Assembly (NCBI GenBank): GCA_002408105.1
Contig: DHQM01000188.1
Location: forward strand, 17,339 to 40,347
DNA: 23,009 nt
Source of the DNA: Gammaproteobacteria bacterium UBA5338
Lineage (GTDB): Bacteria; Pseudomonadota; Gammaproteobacteria; Pseudomonadales; UBA5862
Direction of reading: 5' to 3'
Every line of letters starts with the position of its first letter. Position 1 is the stretch's first letter. Positions 16,074 to 22,929 of this stretch are shown here, piece by piece. The position numbers were made by a program, and so were the translations under genes. The notes beneath the pieces were generated by a model. That model did no database searches. It was not told the DNA's origin and worked only from the letters and a program-made list of their open reading frames with translations.

Positions 16074-17036
16074 ATGGCACTTTCAGACCACGTTCACATG
16101 CTGGGCCAGGAGTTGCGTATTCGGCACGGCACGCGTGTACACAAAATTAGCGTAAACGCTGGCTTCACATGCCCGAACATCGACGGCAGAGTGGGTCGAG
16201 GTGGTTGCACTTTTTGTAACAACCGTTCCTTCACTCCCGGGATCAACGGCCCCGAATCCGTCGCCGTTCAGATCGAACGCGGGCGTCAGGTTGTGAAACG
16301 TCGAACGGGTGCGCAGAAGTTTCTGGTGTATTTCCAGGCCTACACCAACACCTATGCGGACCTTCAAACCCTCCGCAGCCTGTACGACGCCGCACTGCGC
16401 CAACCCGACGTCATCGGCCTCTCGATCGGGACCCGCCCCGACTGTACCCCCGAACCAGTATTGCGCCTGCTCCATAAATACCAGGACCAGGGGTTTGATG
16501 TCTGGTTGGAACTGGGCCTGCAGTCCGCATTCGATGCCACCTTGACGCGCATCAACCGTGGGCACGGATGGGAGGAATACCGGTCGGCCGTCCAAGCAGC
16601 GCACCGGCTGGGGCTGCGCGTTTGTACCCACTTGATCGCCGGACTTCCCGGGGAAACTTCCTGGCACGCCGAGCAGACCTTGGCGCGGGTGATCGACCTT
16701 GGTGTCGAGGGCCTCAAGCTGCATCCACTGCATGTGGTGCGAGGCACGCGCTTGGCCCATGACTGGCGCTCAGGGGCCTACCGCCCGTTGGAGCAGGACG
16801 CCTACGTCGACACCGTCGCCAAGCTGGTGCAACAAACCCCGGACCAAGTGGTGTACCACCGACTCACGGGCACCGCCAAACCCCCGTTGCTGCTGGCGCC
16901 GGACTGGTGCGCACACAAGTGGCCAGTGCTCAACGCCATCGAAGCAGCGCTCGCGACCTCATCCACATGCGGAGCCAAGGTGCATGGAACTGGTTTGTCC
17001 AGCAGGGAATCTGCCCTCACTGAAAGCCGCGGTTGA
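16074..17036 (+). CDS. YhcC-type radical SAM protein (TIGR01212 family), 320 aa
   Basis: Radical SAM protein of the YhcC/TIGR01212 family, function not established. The N-terminal RIRHGTRVHKISVNAGFTC is typical, with cluster ligands Cys33, Cys45 and Cys48 in CPNIDGRVGRGGCTFC, which is the wider Elp3-like spacing. VYFQAYTNTYA, SIGTRPDC, WLELGLQS, THLIAGLPGE and KLHPLHVVRGT mark the barrel strands. ATG 16074 has a TGGAGG site seven bases upstream; the longer open frame runs back into tatD and is rejected. The 3' end overlaps ubiU by 53 bases, so the genes are tightly linked. Position under an FNR-type promoter, together with ubiU and ubiV, suggests a role under low oxygen, where its oxygen-sensitive cluster would survive; this is inference. 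Confidence 0.9.
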   Translation: MALSDHVHMLGQELRIRHGTRVHKISVNAGFTCPNIDGRVGRGGCTFCNNRSFTPGINGPESVAVQIERGRQVVKRRTGAQKFLVYFQAYTNTYADLQTLRSLYDAALRQPDVIGLSIGTRPDCTPEPVLRLLHKYQDQGFDVWLELGLQSAFDATLTRINRGHGWEEYRSAVQAAHRLGLRVCTHLIAGLPGETSWHAEQTLARVIDLGVEGLKLHPLHVVRGTRLAHDWRSGAYRPLEQDAYVDTVAKLVQQTPDQVVYHRLTGTAKPPLLLAPDWCAHKWPVLNAIEAALATSSTCGAKVHGTGLSSRESALTESRG

Positions 17037-17979
17037 CGCGGGCGCGAACGCCGTATACGCGGGTTTTGGAAACGCCACCAATGCCCGCCATTTCACTGGC
17101 TTGAACTTCGATCGTGCCACGCTAGAGCAAGGCATTGCGTACGCCCATCGTCGCGGCTGCAAGCTGTACCTGGCCATCAACACCTACCCCCAACACAGCG
17201 GCTGGAAGCAATGGCAGGCGGCACTGGAAGGCGGAGCCGAACTGGGGGTCGACGCATTCATCATTGCCGATGGTGGGGTGCTCGAGTTCGCCACTGAGCA
17301 TTTTCCTGGCATCCGGCGACACCTCTCGGTACAGGCATCCGCCACCAACGTGGACGCACTCGATTTTTACGTCACCGAGTACGGCGTCGAGCGCGCGGTT
17401 CTGCCGCGGGTATTGACCGTGCGTCAGGTCGAGCGTCTGCTCGAACAAACGCCGGTTGAGATCGAGGTCTTCGGCTTCGGCAGCCTCTGTGTCATGGCGG
17501 AGGGGCGCTGTTATCTGTCCTCTTATGTGACCGGAGAATCGCCGAACACCTGTGGCGTCTGCTCTCCGGCACACGCAGTGCAGTGGCGAGAAGACCATGG
17601 AACGGTGCGCACCTTGCTCAACACCGTGTTGATCGACACACAGGCGCCGGGAGAACGAGTGGGTTACCCCACCCTTTGCAAGGGACGCTTCAGTGTAAAC
17701 GGGCAACTCGGCTACGCGTTGGAGTCACCGGTAAGCCTCAATGCCATCGAATTGTTGCCTCGACTGTTTGAGGCGGGTGTTGCCGCCGTCAAAATCGAGG
17801 GACGCCAACGAAGCCCAGCCTATGTCCAACGTGTCAGCCGGGTTTGGCGACGCGCCTTGGATGCCTGCTGCGCGAATCCTGACGCCTATGCAGTGTCCGA
17901 CGACTGGCTGACCGAGCTCGCCCAACTTTCGGAAGGCAGCGAAACCACCCTGGGCGCACTGCACCGGCCGTGGCAATAG
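16984..17979 (+). CDS. ubiU: Oxygen-independent ubiquinone hydroxylation protein UbiU, 331 aa
   Basis: U32 peptidase-family protein that works with UbiV to hydroxylate the ubiquinone ring without O2, using prephenate as the oxygen source in E. coli. The start MELVCPAGNLPSLKAAVDAGANAVY is the family hallmark. All four 4Fe-4S cysteines fall at 169, 176, 193 and 232, the same numbers as in E. coli UbiU, and the length (331) is identical as I remember it. The second half contains VKIEGRQRSPAYV, another family signature. It starts inside the end of the radical SAM gene, and ubiV follows after 11 bases. UbiU should need anaerobic conditions for a stable cluster, in line with the FNR-type box upstream. 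Confidence 0.96.
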   Translation: MELVCPAGNLPSLKAAVDAGANAVYAGFGNATNARHFTGLNFDRATLEQGIAYAHRRGCKLYLAINTYPQHSGWKQWQAALEGGAELGVDAFIIADGGVLEFATEHFPGIRRHLSVQASATNVDALDFYVTEYGVERAVLPRVLTVRQVERLLEQTPVEIEVFGFGSLCVMAEGRCYLSSYVTGESPNTCGVCSPAHAVQWREDHGTVRTLLNTVLIDTQAPGERVGYPTLCKGRFSVNGQLGYALESPVSLNAIELLPRLFEAGVAAVKIEGRQRSPAYVQRVSRVWRRALDACCANPDAYAVSDDWLTELAQLSEGSETTLGALHRPWQ

Positions 17980-17990
17980 GTGAGCGCCCC

Positions 17991-18935
17991 ATGTTGAAAC
18001 TCGCAGTCGCACCGGTTCCCTACCACTGGCCAAGGGCACGGATCCTGAGTTTCTACGCGGACCTCGCAAAGGCGCCGTGCGAGATCCTCTACCTGGGGGA
18101 AACGGTCTGCGCAAAGAGGCGGGCCCTCACCCCTCAAGATTGGCTCGACCTGGCCGAGACACTCAGAGCTGCAGGCAAGGAAGTGCTGCTATCGAGCCTC
18201 AGCCTCATTGAAGCTGCGTCCGAGGTCTCGACACAGCGCCGCCTGTGTGCAGGTTCCGAATTCCTGATCGAGGCCAACGACCTGGGTGCAGTCACGCGTT
18301 TGCGAGGCAGAGAATTCGTGGCAGGACCCGGCATCAACCTGTACAACCCAAGATTCCTGACCCGCCTTCATGCCTTGGGAATGCGGCGCTGGATTGTACC
18401 CATCGAGCTGTCGCGACAAGGCCTAGAAACCATGCAGGCGCATTGCCCTGTCGACGTGGAAACCGAAGTGATCGGCTGGGGCCGCCTGCCCTTGGCGCAC
18501 TCGGCGCGCTGCTTTACGGCTCGAGTACAAGGCCTGGCCAAGGATGAATGCGCTCTGTCCTGCGCGGACCATCCCGACGGCCTGGTCCTGTACACCCAAA
18601 ACGAACAACCATTCCTGTGCCTAAATGGGGTACAGGTTCAGTCCGCGTTGAGCCATTGCTTGATTGACGCCGTGGAGACACTCCAACAGCTGGGCATCCA
18701 CTCACTGCGACTGATCCCGCAGTCCGAAGGATTTGACGCCGTCCTGCGCACTTTTGATCAGGTGCGCCGCGGTGCAACAACCGCCTCGAGCGCTGTGGAA
18801 GCGCTCGGCCGCCTGGCACCCACTGGCCTCTGCAACGGATACTTTCACGGCATTTCCGGCATGGATTGGGTGGCGCCACCCCAGGTTCCCCAGGGCCAAG
18901 CATCGCTTGACGCACCAGCGCCTCGAAAGCAATGA
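17991..18935 (+). CDS. ubiV: Oxygen-independent ubiquinone hydroxylation protein UbiV, 314 aa
   Basis: Second U32-family subunit, partner of UbiU. The four cluster cysteines are Cys40 in GETVCAKR, Cys174, Cys187 and Cys191; the last two keep the C-x3-C spacing of E. coli UbiV. EFLIEANDLGAVTRLRG and GPGINLYNPRFL are family segments. ATG 17991 with AGGTGAG eight bases upstream is preferred over the GTG at 17970 that overlaps ubiU. The C-terminus (GLCNGYFHGISGMDWV) matches the family and is followed by a short Pro/Ala-rich tail. It converges with ubiT, whose stop lies 17 bases away on the other strand, so the three genes of the pathway are side by side but in two transcripts. Confidence 0.95.
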   Translation: MLKLAVAPVPYHWPRARILSFYADLAKAPCEILYLGETVCAKRRALTPQDWLDLAETLRAAGKEVLLSSLSLIEAASEVSTQRRLCAGSEFLIEANDLGAVTRLRGREFVAGPGINLYNPRFLTRLHALGMRRWIVPIELSRQGLETMQAHCPVDVETEVIGWGRLPLAHSARCFTARVQGLAKDECALSCADHPDGLVLYTQNEQPFLCLNGVQVQSALSHCLIDAVETLQQLGIHSLRLIPQSEGFDAVLRTFDQVRRGATTASSAVEALGRLAPTGLCNGYFHGISGMDWVAPPQVPQGQASLDAPAPRKQ

Positions 18936-18952
18936 AACGCTCAGCACGTGCC

Positions 18953-19363
18953 TCACACACCAATGGCGCGCAGCAGCCTGTGTAGTTGACGCGATCCAGG
19001 TGGTGGTTCTTTGCCCGCAATGTGGTTTTTGATCGCGAGCGCCAGATCCACGTCACCGGTGATGCGCAATCGGCGCCGAAAAAACAGCTCGTCCGGATCG
19101 GTTTGGCCCAGCACCACTGACGACCAATCGCTCAGGCGCGCGGCCATCGACACATCCGCTTTTTGGTCACGGGTGACCAACAACCCACCGTCCATGCGCG
19201 ATACACACCACCAGCCAGTCACCCCATCCACCCGAAGGCGGACTCGTTTTCCACGCAGAAAATCGAGCCGAGTTGAGCACAGGTCATCAAAAAACCAAAT
19301 GTTAAGCGCTGCTTGCAGCGACACACTGAGTGGAAGCGGAATGCGCCGGCGCGGAAAAAGCAT
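18953..19363 (-). CDS. ubiT: Ubiquinone biosynthesis accessory factor UbiT (SCP2 domain), 136 aa
   Basis: SCP2 lipid-binding domain protein that, with UbiU and UbiV, supports anaerobic ubiquinone synthesis, probably by holding the hydrophobic intermediates. Segments LDFLRGKRVRLRV, WWCVSRMDGGLLVTRDQKADVS and DPDELFFRRRLRITGDVDLALAIKN align by eye with E. coli UbiT. The start is uncertain. ATG 19363 shares one base with the pdxT stop (TGATG), implying coupled translation, and gives 136 aa. An ATG at 19432 would overlap pdxT by 70 bases, add 23 residues with a possible H-x-GP match to the E. coli N-terminus, and bring the length nearer to the usual 170. The short C-terminus seems real in either case. 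Third gene of the pdxS-pdxT-ubiT operon. Confidence 0.9.
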   Translation of the reverse strand: MLFPRRRIPLPLSVSLQAALNIWFFDDLCSTRLDFLRGKRVRLRVDGVTGWWCVSRMDGGLLVTRDQKADVSMAARLSDWSSVVLGQTDPDELFFRRRLRITGDVDLALAIKNHIAGKEPPPGSRQLHRLLRAIGV

Positions 19364-19932
19364 CAGCACACCTGCCGCAGCCAATGGGCGTGGACCCGCG
19401 TGTCGGAGCTTAGCTCTGGATGAAAGGCACATCCGACATGGGGGCCCTCCTGGACCACCACCGCATGGCCACCATGGGTACCCAGCACCTGTTGGGAAGC
19501 GGTTGCCTTAATGGCAGGGGCACGAATGAAGAGGCCCCGCATGCCAACAAACTCGGTACTCTGGATGGTGGCGACAAAACTCGCCGCCTGCGGACCATAG
19601 TGGTTTCGCACCACCGTCAAGCCCAAAATGTTGAGCGGATTAACCCGTTCATCCTGGGCGTTCTCGCTCATCAGTATCAACCCGGCACAGGTCCCCAGCA
19701 CAGGGTGATACCGGGAGAAGTCTCGAATGGCACCGCCCAAGCCCGTGTTCTGCAGCGCAACACTCAGGCTAGTCGACTCGCCACCAGGCAGCACCAGACC
19801 GGACAGACCGTGCAAGTCGGCTGGCTCTCTCACCAAACGCGTACGAACGCCCAACGACCGCAACATGACCTCATGCGGGCGAACCGCGCCCTGTAGGGCC
19901 AATAGACCAATGCCGAGGCGGCTAGCAGCCAC
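19363..19932 (-). CDS. pdxT: Pyridoxal 5'-phosphate synthase glutaminase subunit PdxT, 189 aa
   Basis: Glutaminase that supplies ammonia to PdxS in DXP-independent pyridoxal phosphate synthesis. The class I amidotransferase triad is complete: Cys82 in [11 protein letters not shown], His171 and Glu173 in [17 protein letters not shown] (11-17) and LPGGESTS (48-55) are PdxT hallmarks. I start at GTG 19932, which overlaps the end of pdxS by 11 bases and yields the normal length; the long open frame upstream is an out-of-frame reading of pdxS. No good ribosome site is visible, in line with coupling to pdxS translation. The stop is coupled to ubiT. Confidence 0.94.
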   Translation of the reverse strand: MAASRLGIGLLALQGAVRPHEVMLRSLGVRTRLVREPADLHGLSGLVLPGGESTSLSVALQNTGLGGAIRDFSRYHPVLGTCAGLILMSENAQDERVNPLNILGLTVVRNHYGPQAASFVATIQSTEFVGMRGLFIRAPAIKATASQQVLGTHGGHAVVVQEGPHVGCAFHPELSSDTRVHAHWLRQVC

Positions 19933-20830
19933 GATCGGAAAATCGGGCGAGACTGTCTTGTGGCGTGCGCAAGTCAAATCCGGACATGGCCCCACCGAGC
20001 CCCCGGGACACACTGGCGATCCGCGCTGGATCATCGTAATGGATGCAGGCTTGTACGATGGCGGCGGCCCGGGCCGATGGGTCCTGTGACAGGAAGATGC
20101 CAGAACCCACGAAAACGGCCTCAGCCCCGAGCTGACGCACCAGGGCCACGTCCGCGGGCGTGGCGATCCCGCCAGCACAAAACATCGGCACGGGCAGTGC
20201 GCCAAGCTCGGCAACGGCTGACACCAACTCCAGAGGCGCATCCAGCACCTTGGCCTGCTCCGTGCAAGCGTCAAGCCCCATGCCTGCCAGCACCTCTATT
20301 TCCCGCCGGAGCTGGCGCAGGTGACGAACCGCTTCAGTAATGTTGCCTGTGCCGGCTTCGCCCTTGGTTCGAATCAACGCAGCACCTTCAGCGATGCGCC
20401 GCAGCGCACTGCCAAGGTCGGTCGCGCCGCACACAAATGGAATGTCGAACTGCCACTTGTCGATGTGGTTGACTTCATCCGCCGGCGTCAACACTTCACT
20501 TTCATCGACAAAATCGACCGACAGCGCCTGCAACACTTGTCCCTCTGCCCCGTGTCCGATGCGGCACTTCGCCATGACCGGAATCGAAACAGCAGCTTGG
20601 ATGGAATCGACCAGCTCCGGAGCCGACATTCTCGCAACTCCGCCCACGTGGCGAATCTCTGCCGGAATGCGTTCCAACGCCATCACAGCCACGGCCCCGG
20701 ATTGCTCGGCAATGCGTGCTTGCTCAGCATTGGTGACATCCATGATGACGCCTCCGCACAGCATCTGCGCAAGACCTCGCTTCAGTTGAAAAGTCTCTTC
20801 GTTCAGGCGGTTCTGCAAGTTTCGGTGCAT
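19922..20830 (-). CDS. pdxS: Pyridoxal 5'-phosphate synthase lyase subunit PdxS, 302 aa
   Basis: Synthase subunit that makes pyridoxal phosphate from ribose 5-phosphate, glyceraldehyde 3-phosphate and ammonia; forms a dodecamer decorated by PdxT. Catalytic residues Asp31 (GGVIMDVTN), Lys88 ([10 protein letters not shown]) and Lys156 ([11 protein letters not shown]) are each exactly seven higher than Asp24, Lys81 and Lys149 of the Bacillus enzyme. [18 protein letters not shown] and FVGSGIF form the phosphate site. ATG 20830 is preferred to the TTG at 20854, with AAGGA just upstream. First gene of an operon with pdxT and ubiT, headed by an FNR-type box. Most gammaproteobacteria use PdxA/PdxJ instead, so its presence is notable. 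Confidence 0.96.
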   Translation of the reverse strand: MHRNLQNRLNEETFQLKRGLAQMLCGGVIMDVTNAEQARIAEQSGAVAVMALERIPAEIRHVGGVARMSAPELVDSIQAAVSIPVMAKCRIGHGAEGQVLQALSVDFVDESEVLTPADEVNHIDKWQFDIPFVCGATDLGSALRRIAEGAALIRTKGEAGTGNITEAVRHLRQLRREIEVLAGMGLDACTEQAKVLDAPLELVSAVAELGALPVPMFCAGGIATPADVALVRQLGAEAVFVGSGIFLSQDPSARAAAIVQACIHYDDPARIASVSRGLGGAMSGFDLRTPQDSLARFSDRGC

Positions 20831-20867
20831 CGTTCCTTTCCCATCATCGTCCAATCAGCCAGGGCCG

Positions 20868-20908
20868 ATTATCGCCGCGGCGCGACCGCCCGCGTTGACC
20901 CGAATCAA
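20868..20908 (-). promoter_or_regulatory. FNR/Anr-type box and promoter for the pdxS-pdxT-ubiT operon
   Basis: TTGACCCGAATCAA at 20895-20908 (TTGATTCGGGTCAA on the coding strand) matches TTGAT-N4-ATCAA at nine of ten positions. GATAAT on the minus strand at 20873-20868 is a good -10, predicting a start near 20861 and placing the box centre at about -40.5, which is the class II activator position. The leader would be about 30 bases. No -35 hexamer is evident. Confidence 0.7.
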
Positions 20909-21018
20909 CAGATCCGGCGGCGGTGCCCTCGACGCACCGGGGCTGCCAGCGTGCGACTGGGGTTCGCTTGATGTGACGAGAACAAAGCCACGAAGCCGCC
21001 ATCCGAACACCCCCTGGG

Positions 21019-21061
21019 TTGTCGAGACCGGAACACAGGTATAATATTTGTATACTTTTAA
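21019..21061 (+). promoter_or_regulatory. Promoter and 11-bp direct repeats of the MerR gene
   Basis: TATAAT at 21040-21045 is a perfect -10, with a possible -35 TTGTCG at 21019-21024 (15-base spacing). TATAATATTTG (21040-21050) and TATACTTTTAA (21051-21061) are adjacent copies with an 11-base period, covering the -10 and probable start. This layout suggests an autorepressor operator. Confidence 0.6.
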
Positions 21062-21076
21062 CTGCGCACAGCTGAC

Positions 21077-22006
21077 ATGAGCAAAAACCAACCCCAGCCG
21101 ACCTTTACCGTGAAGGCGGTCTCCGAAGCAACCGGTCTTAGTCCCCTGTTGTTGCGGGCCTGGGAGCGCCGGTACCAGGCTGTCCAACCCGACCGAATGG
21201 ATAACGGGCGCAGGGCCTACACAGCCGATGATGTTGCTCGGCTGCAGCTGCTGGCGCAGCTGGTGAAAAGCGGCCACGCCATTTCGCGCGTCGCCGCGTT
21301 GGACGACGCCGCCCTGCAAGCACTCGTGGAAGCCGGCCAGGACAGTGCGCAGTCCGCCCCTCCCTATCCACGCCTACACCGCAACCTGCTGGAGACCATC
21401 AGCCACCTGGACGCCGAAGGCTGCGACCATGTGCTGCGCCAGGCTGTGGCCACCCTGGACATGCGTGACCTGGTGAACAACCTGTTGATGCCAGCCCTCA
21501 AGGAAGTGGGGGACCGTTGGGGACGGGGTGAGTTCAACGTTGCACACGAGCGGGTGCTCACAGCAAGCTTGCTGAAATTGCTCCTCGCGCTGCTGAATTG
21601 GCGGCGCCAAACCACGCGCCCGGCCGTGGTGTTTGCGGGCCTGAGTGGGGAACGACACGAATTCGGCATTCTCTGCGCCGCACTACTTGCCGCAGACCAC
21701 CGGTTGGACTGCAGGTACCTGGGTCCAGACCTGCCTGCCATCGACACCGCACGCATTTCACGGGCGTGCGGTGCCCATGCCGTTGCCATCACTGCAGTTC
21801 GATCCGACCCAGCGAGCCTGCGCACCCACCTCAGCGAATTGCAGGCACTCGCCAAGGCCTTGGACCCGGTGCCTGTGTTCGTGGGTGGGCACGGCGCCGA
21901 GCTGCTCGACACCACAGAGCTGCCTGTCAATTGCCGCGTGGTGACCGACTTTTCCCACTTCGAAGAACAGATGGCGCTGATTGGTCAGCGCGGGATCAGC
22001 AATTAA
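21077..22006 (+). CDS. MerR regulator with cobalamin-binding domain (CarH/LitR-like), 309 aa
   Basis: The N-terminal MerR winged helix runs from FTVKAVSEATGLSPLLLRAWERRY to about residue 75. A four-helix bundle (about 100-175) and a B12-binding Rossmann domain follow. The lower-ligand motif E-x-H-x-x-G is ERHEFG with His194, and VFVGGHGAE supplies the Gly-Gly near the nucleotide tail. Trp148 lies 46 residues before His194, the same distance as in Thermus CarH. Glu158 matches CarH Glu141, but the residues at CarH His132 and His142 are Gly149 and Arg159. It therefore probably binds a cobalamin but may not respond to light in the CarH way. Operator-like repeats flank the gene on both sides, suggesting it controls itself and the efflux gene downstream. 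Confidence 0.9.
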   Translation: MSKNQPQPTFTVKAVSEATGLSPLLLRAWERRYQAVQPDRMDNGRRAYTADDVARLQLLAQLVKSGHAISRVAALDDAALQALVEAGQDSAQSAPPYPRLHRNLLETISHLDAEGCDHVLRQAVATLDMRDLVNNLLMPALKEVGDRWGRGEFNVAHERVLTASLLKLLLALLNWRRQTTRPAVVFAGLSGERHEFGILCAALLAADHRLDCRYLGPDLPAIDTARISRACGAHAVAITAVRSDPASLRTHLSELQALAKALDPVPVFVGGHGAELLDTTELPVNCRVVTDFSHFEEQMALIGQRGISN

Positions 22007-22007
22007 T

Positions 22008-22073
22008 TATACAAAAGCTATACTTTTCTTTTTTCTCTGGTACTCTTGGCTCAACGTATAGCTTTCGTATAGG
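22008..22073 (+). promoter_or_regulatory. Inverted pair of 11-bp repeat operators before the efflux gene
   Basis: TATACAAAAGCTATAC (22008-22023) and GTATAGCTTTCGTATA (22056-22071) are inverted copies matching at 15 of 16 positions. Each holds two TATAC units 11 bases apart, as in the MerR gene promoter. The 32 bases between contain a pyrimidine tract. A possible promoter is TTGGCT (22046-22051), 16 bases, TATAGG (22068-22073), its -10 lying in the second repeat. The start codon at 22084 would then have a very short leader, so the true promoter may lie elsewhere in the region. Confidence 0.6.
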
Positions 22074-22083
22074 AAATGGATCC

Positions 22084-22929
22084 ATGCGTTGTCGCGGTTT
22101 CTCACTGCCCACCACCCTCACCCTTGCCTTGGCCCTGCACGGCATGGCGCACGCCGGTCCTGGATTTCAGCCCTCCGTTGTGGAACTGCGCCCGCAGCCG
22201 CCGCAGGAGTACCGAACCACGGCCGAGGTCATCGCCCTCGCGGACAGCTGGCTGGCTGCTGAGATCCGCGGCGTTGTGACCCGCGTTGCGGTAGAAACCG
22301 GGCAGCACGTAAAGCCAGGCGAAGTTTTGGTGTCTCTGGATTGCACCGATCACCGCCTGCAGCACAGCCGACTGCAGGCGCAACTGCGTGCCACCCGGGC
22401 CGATGCCCAGTTGGCCGAACTGCAGCTGCTGCGGTTGCGCCGACTGGCGGACAGCGACGCGATATCGGTCGACGCCTTGGACCAGGCCGAGGCCGGGTCC
22501 GAGCGCGCCCAAGCCCAATCGCTTGCGGTGCAAGCAGAGATCGCACTGGCCAGCGCGAACATCGAGCGGTGCACCTTGCGCGCCCCCTACGGTGGTCAGA
22601 TCACCCAGCGGGCGGCAGCGCTGGGTGCGTCCGTTCGGGTGGGCGAGCCTCTGGTTCAACTGATCGATCCCGATGCGGTCGAACTGCGCGCCCACCTGAC
22701 TCCGGACGAATCCGCATCCCTCAGTTCTGCCACCGGGCCGCTCGAGTTCATCGCAACAACAGGGCGCTACTCAGCGCGCCTGCGCACGCTGACCTTCGCG
22801 TTGGACCCACGTTCAGCCACCCGAGAGGTGCGCCTTGAATTCACCGGCCCCAAGCCACCGCCCGGAGCGAGTGGAACCCTGACTTGGCGGCAGGTCCCGC
22901 TACTGAGTTCCAACGCCCTCAGGCTCTGA
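22084..22929 (+). CDS. RND-type efflux membrane-fusion (periplasmic adaptor) protein, 281 aa
   Basis: Periplasmic adaptor of a tripartite efflux pump. The signal peptide (about 1-24, ending GMAHA) is followed by the first lipoyl half EIRGVVTRVAVETGQHVKPGEVLVSLDC. A coiled-coil hairpin (about 85-155) rich in Leu, Ala and Gln comes next, then the second half CTLRAPYGGQITQRAAALGASVRVGEPLVQLID and a short beta-barrel. It ends at residue 281 where most family members continue for 60-100 residues with a membrane-proximal domain, so it is a short variant or has lost its end. ATG 22084 gives a good signal peptide, with AGGA nine bases upstream. The transporter gene would be expected downstream, outside the window. 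Confidence 0.85.
   Translation: MRCRGFSLPTTLTLALALHGMAHAGPGFQPSVVELRPQPPQEYRTTAEVIALADSWLAAEIRGVVTRVAVETGQHVKPGEVLVSLDCTDHRLQHSRLQAQLRATRADAQLAELQLLRLRRLADSDAISVDALDQAEAGSERAQAQSLAVQAEIALASANIERCTLRAPYGGQITQRAAALGASVRVGEPLVQLIDPDAVELRAHLTPDESASLSSATGPLEFIATTGRYSARLRTLTFALDPRSATREVRLEFTGPKPPPGASGTLTWRQVPLLSSNALRL

Noticed and set aside
18944..18951. GCACGTGC palindrome between ubiV and ubiT
   Set aside because: Only 8 bp, no loop and no T-run; too short to call a terminator or operator.
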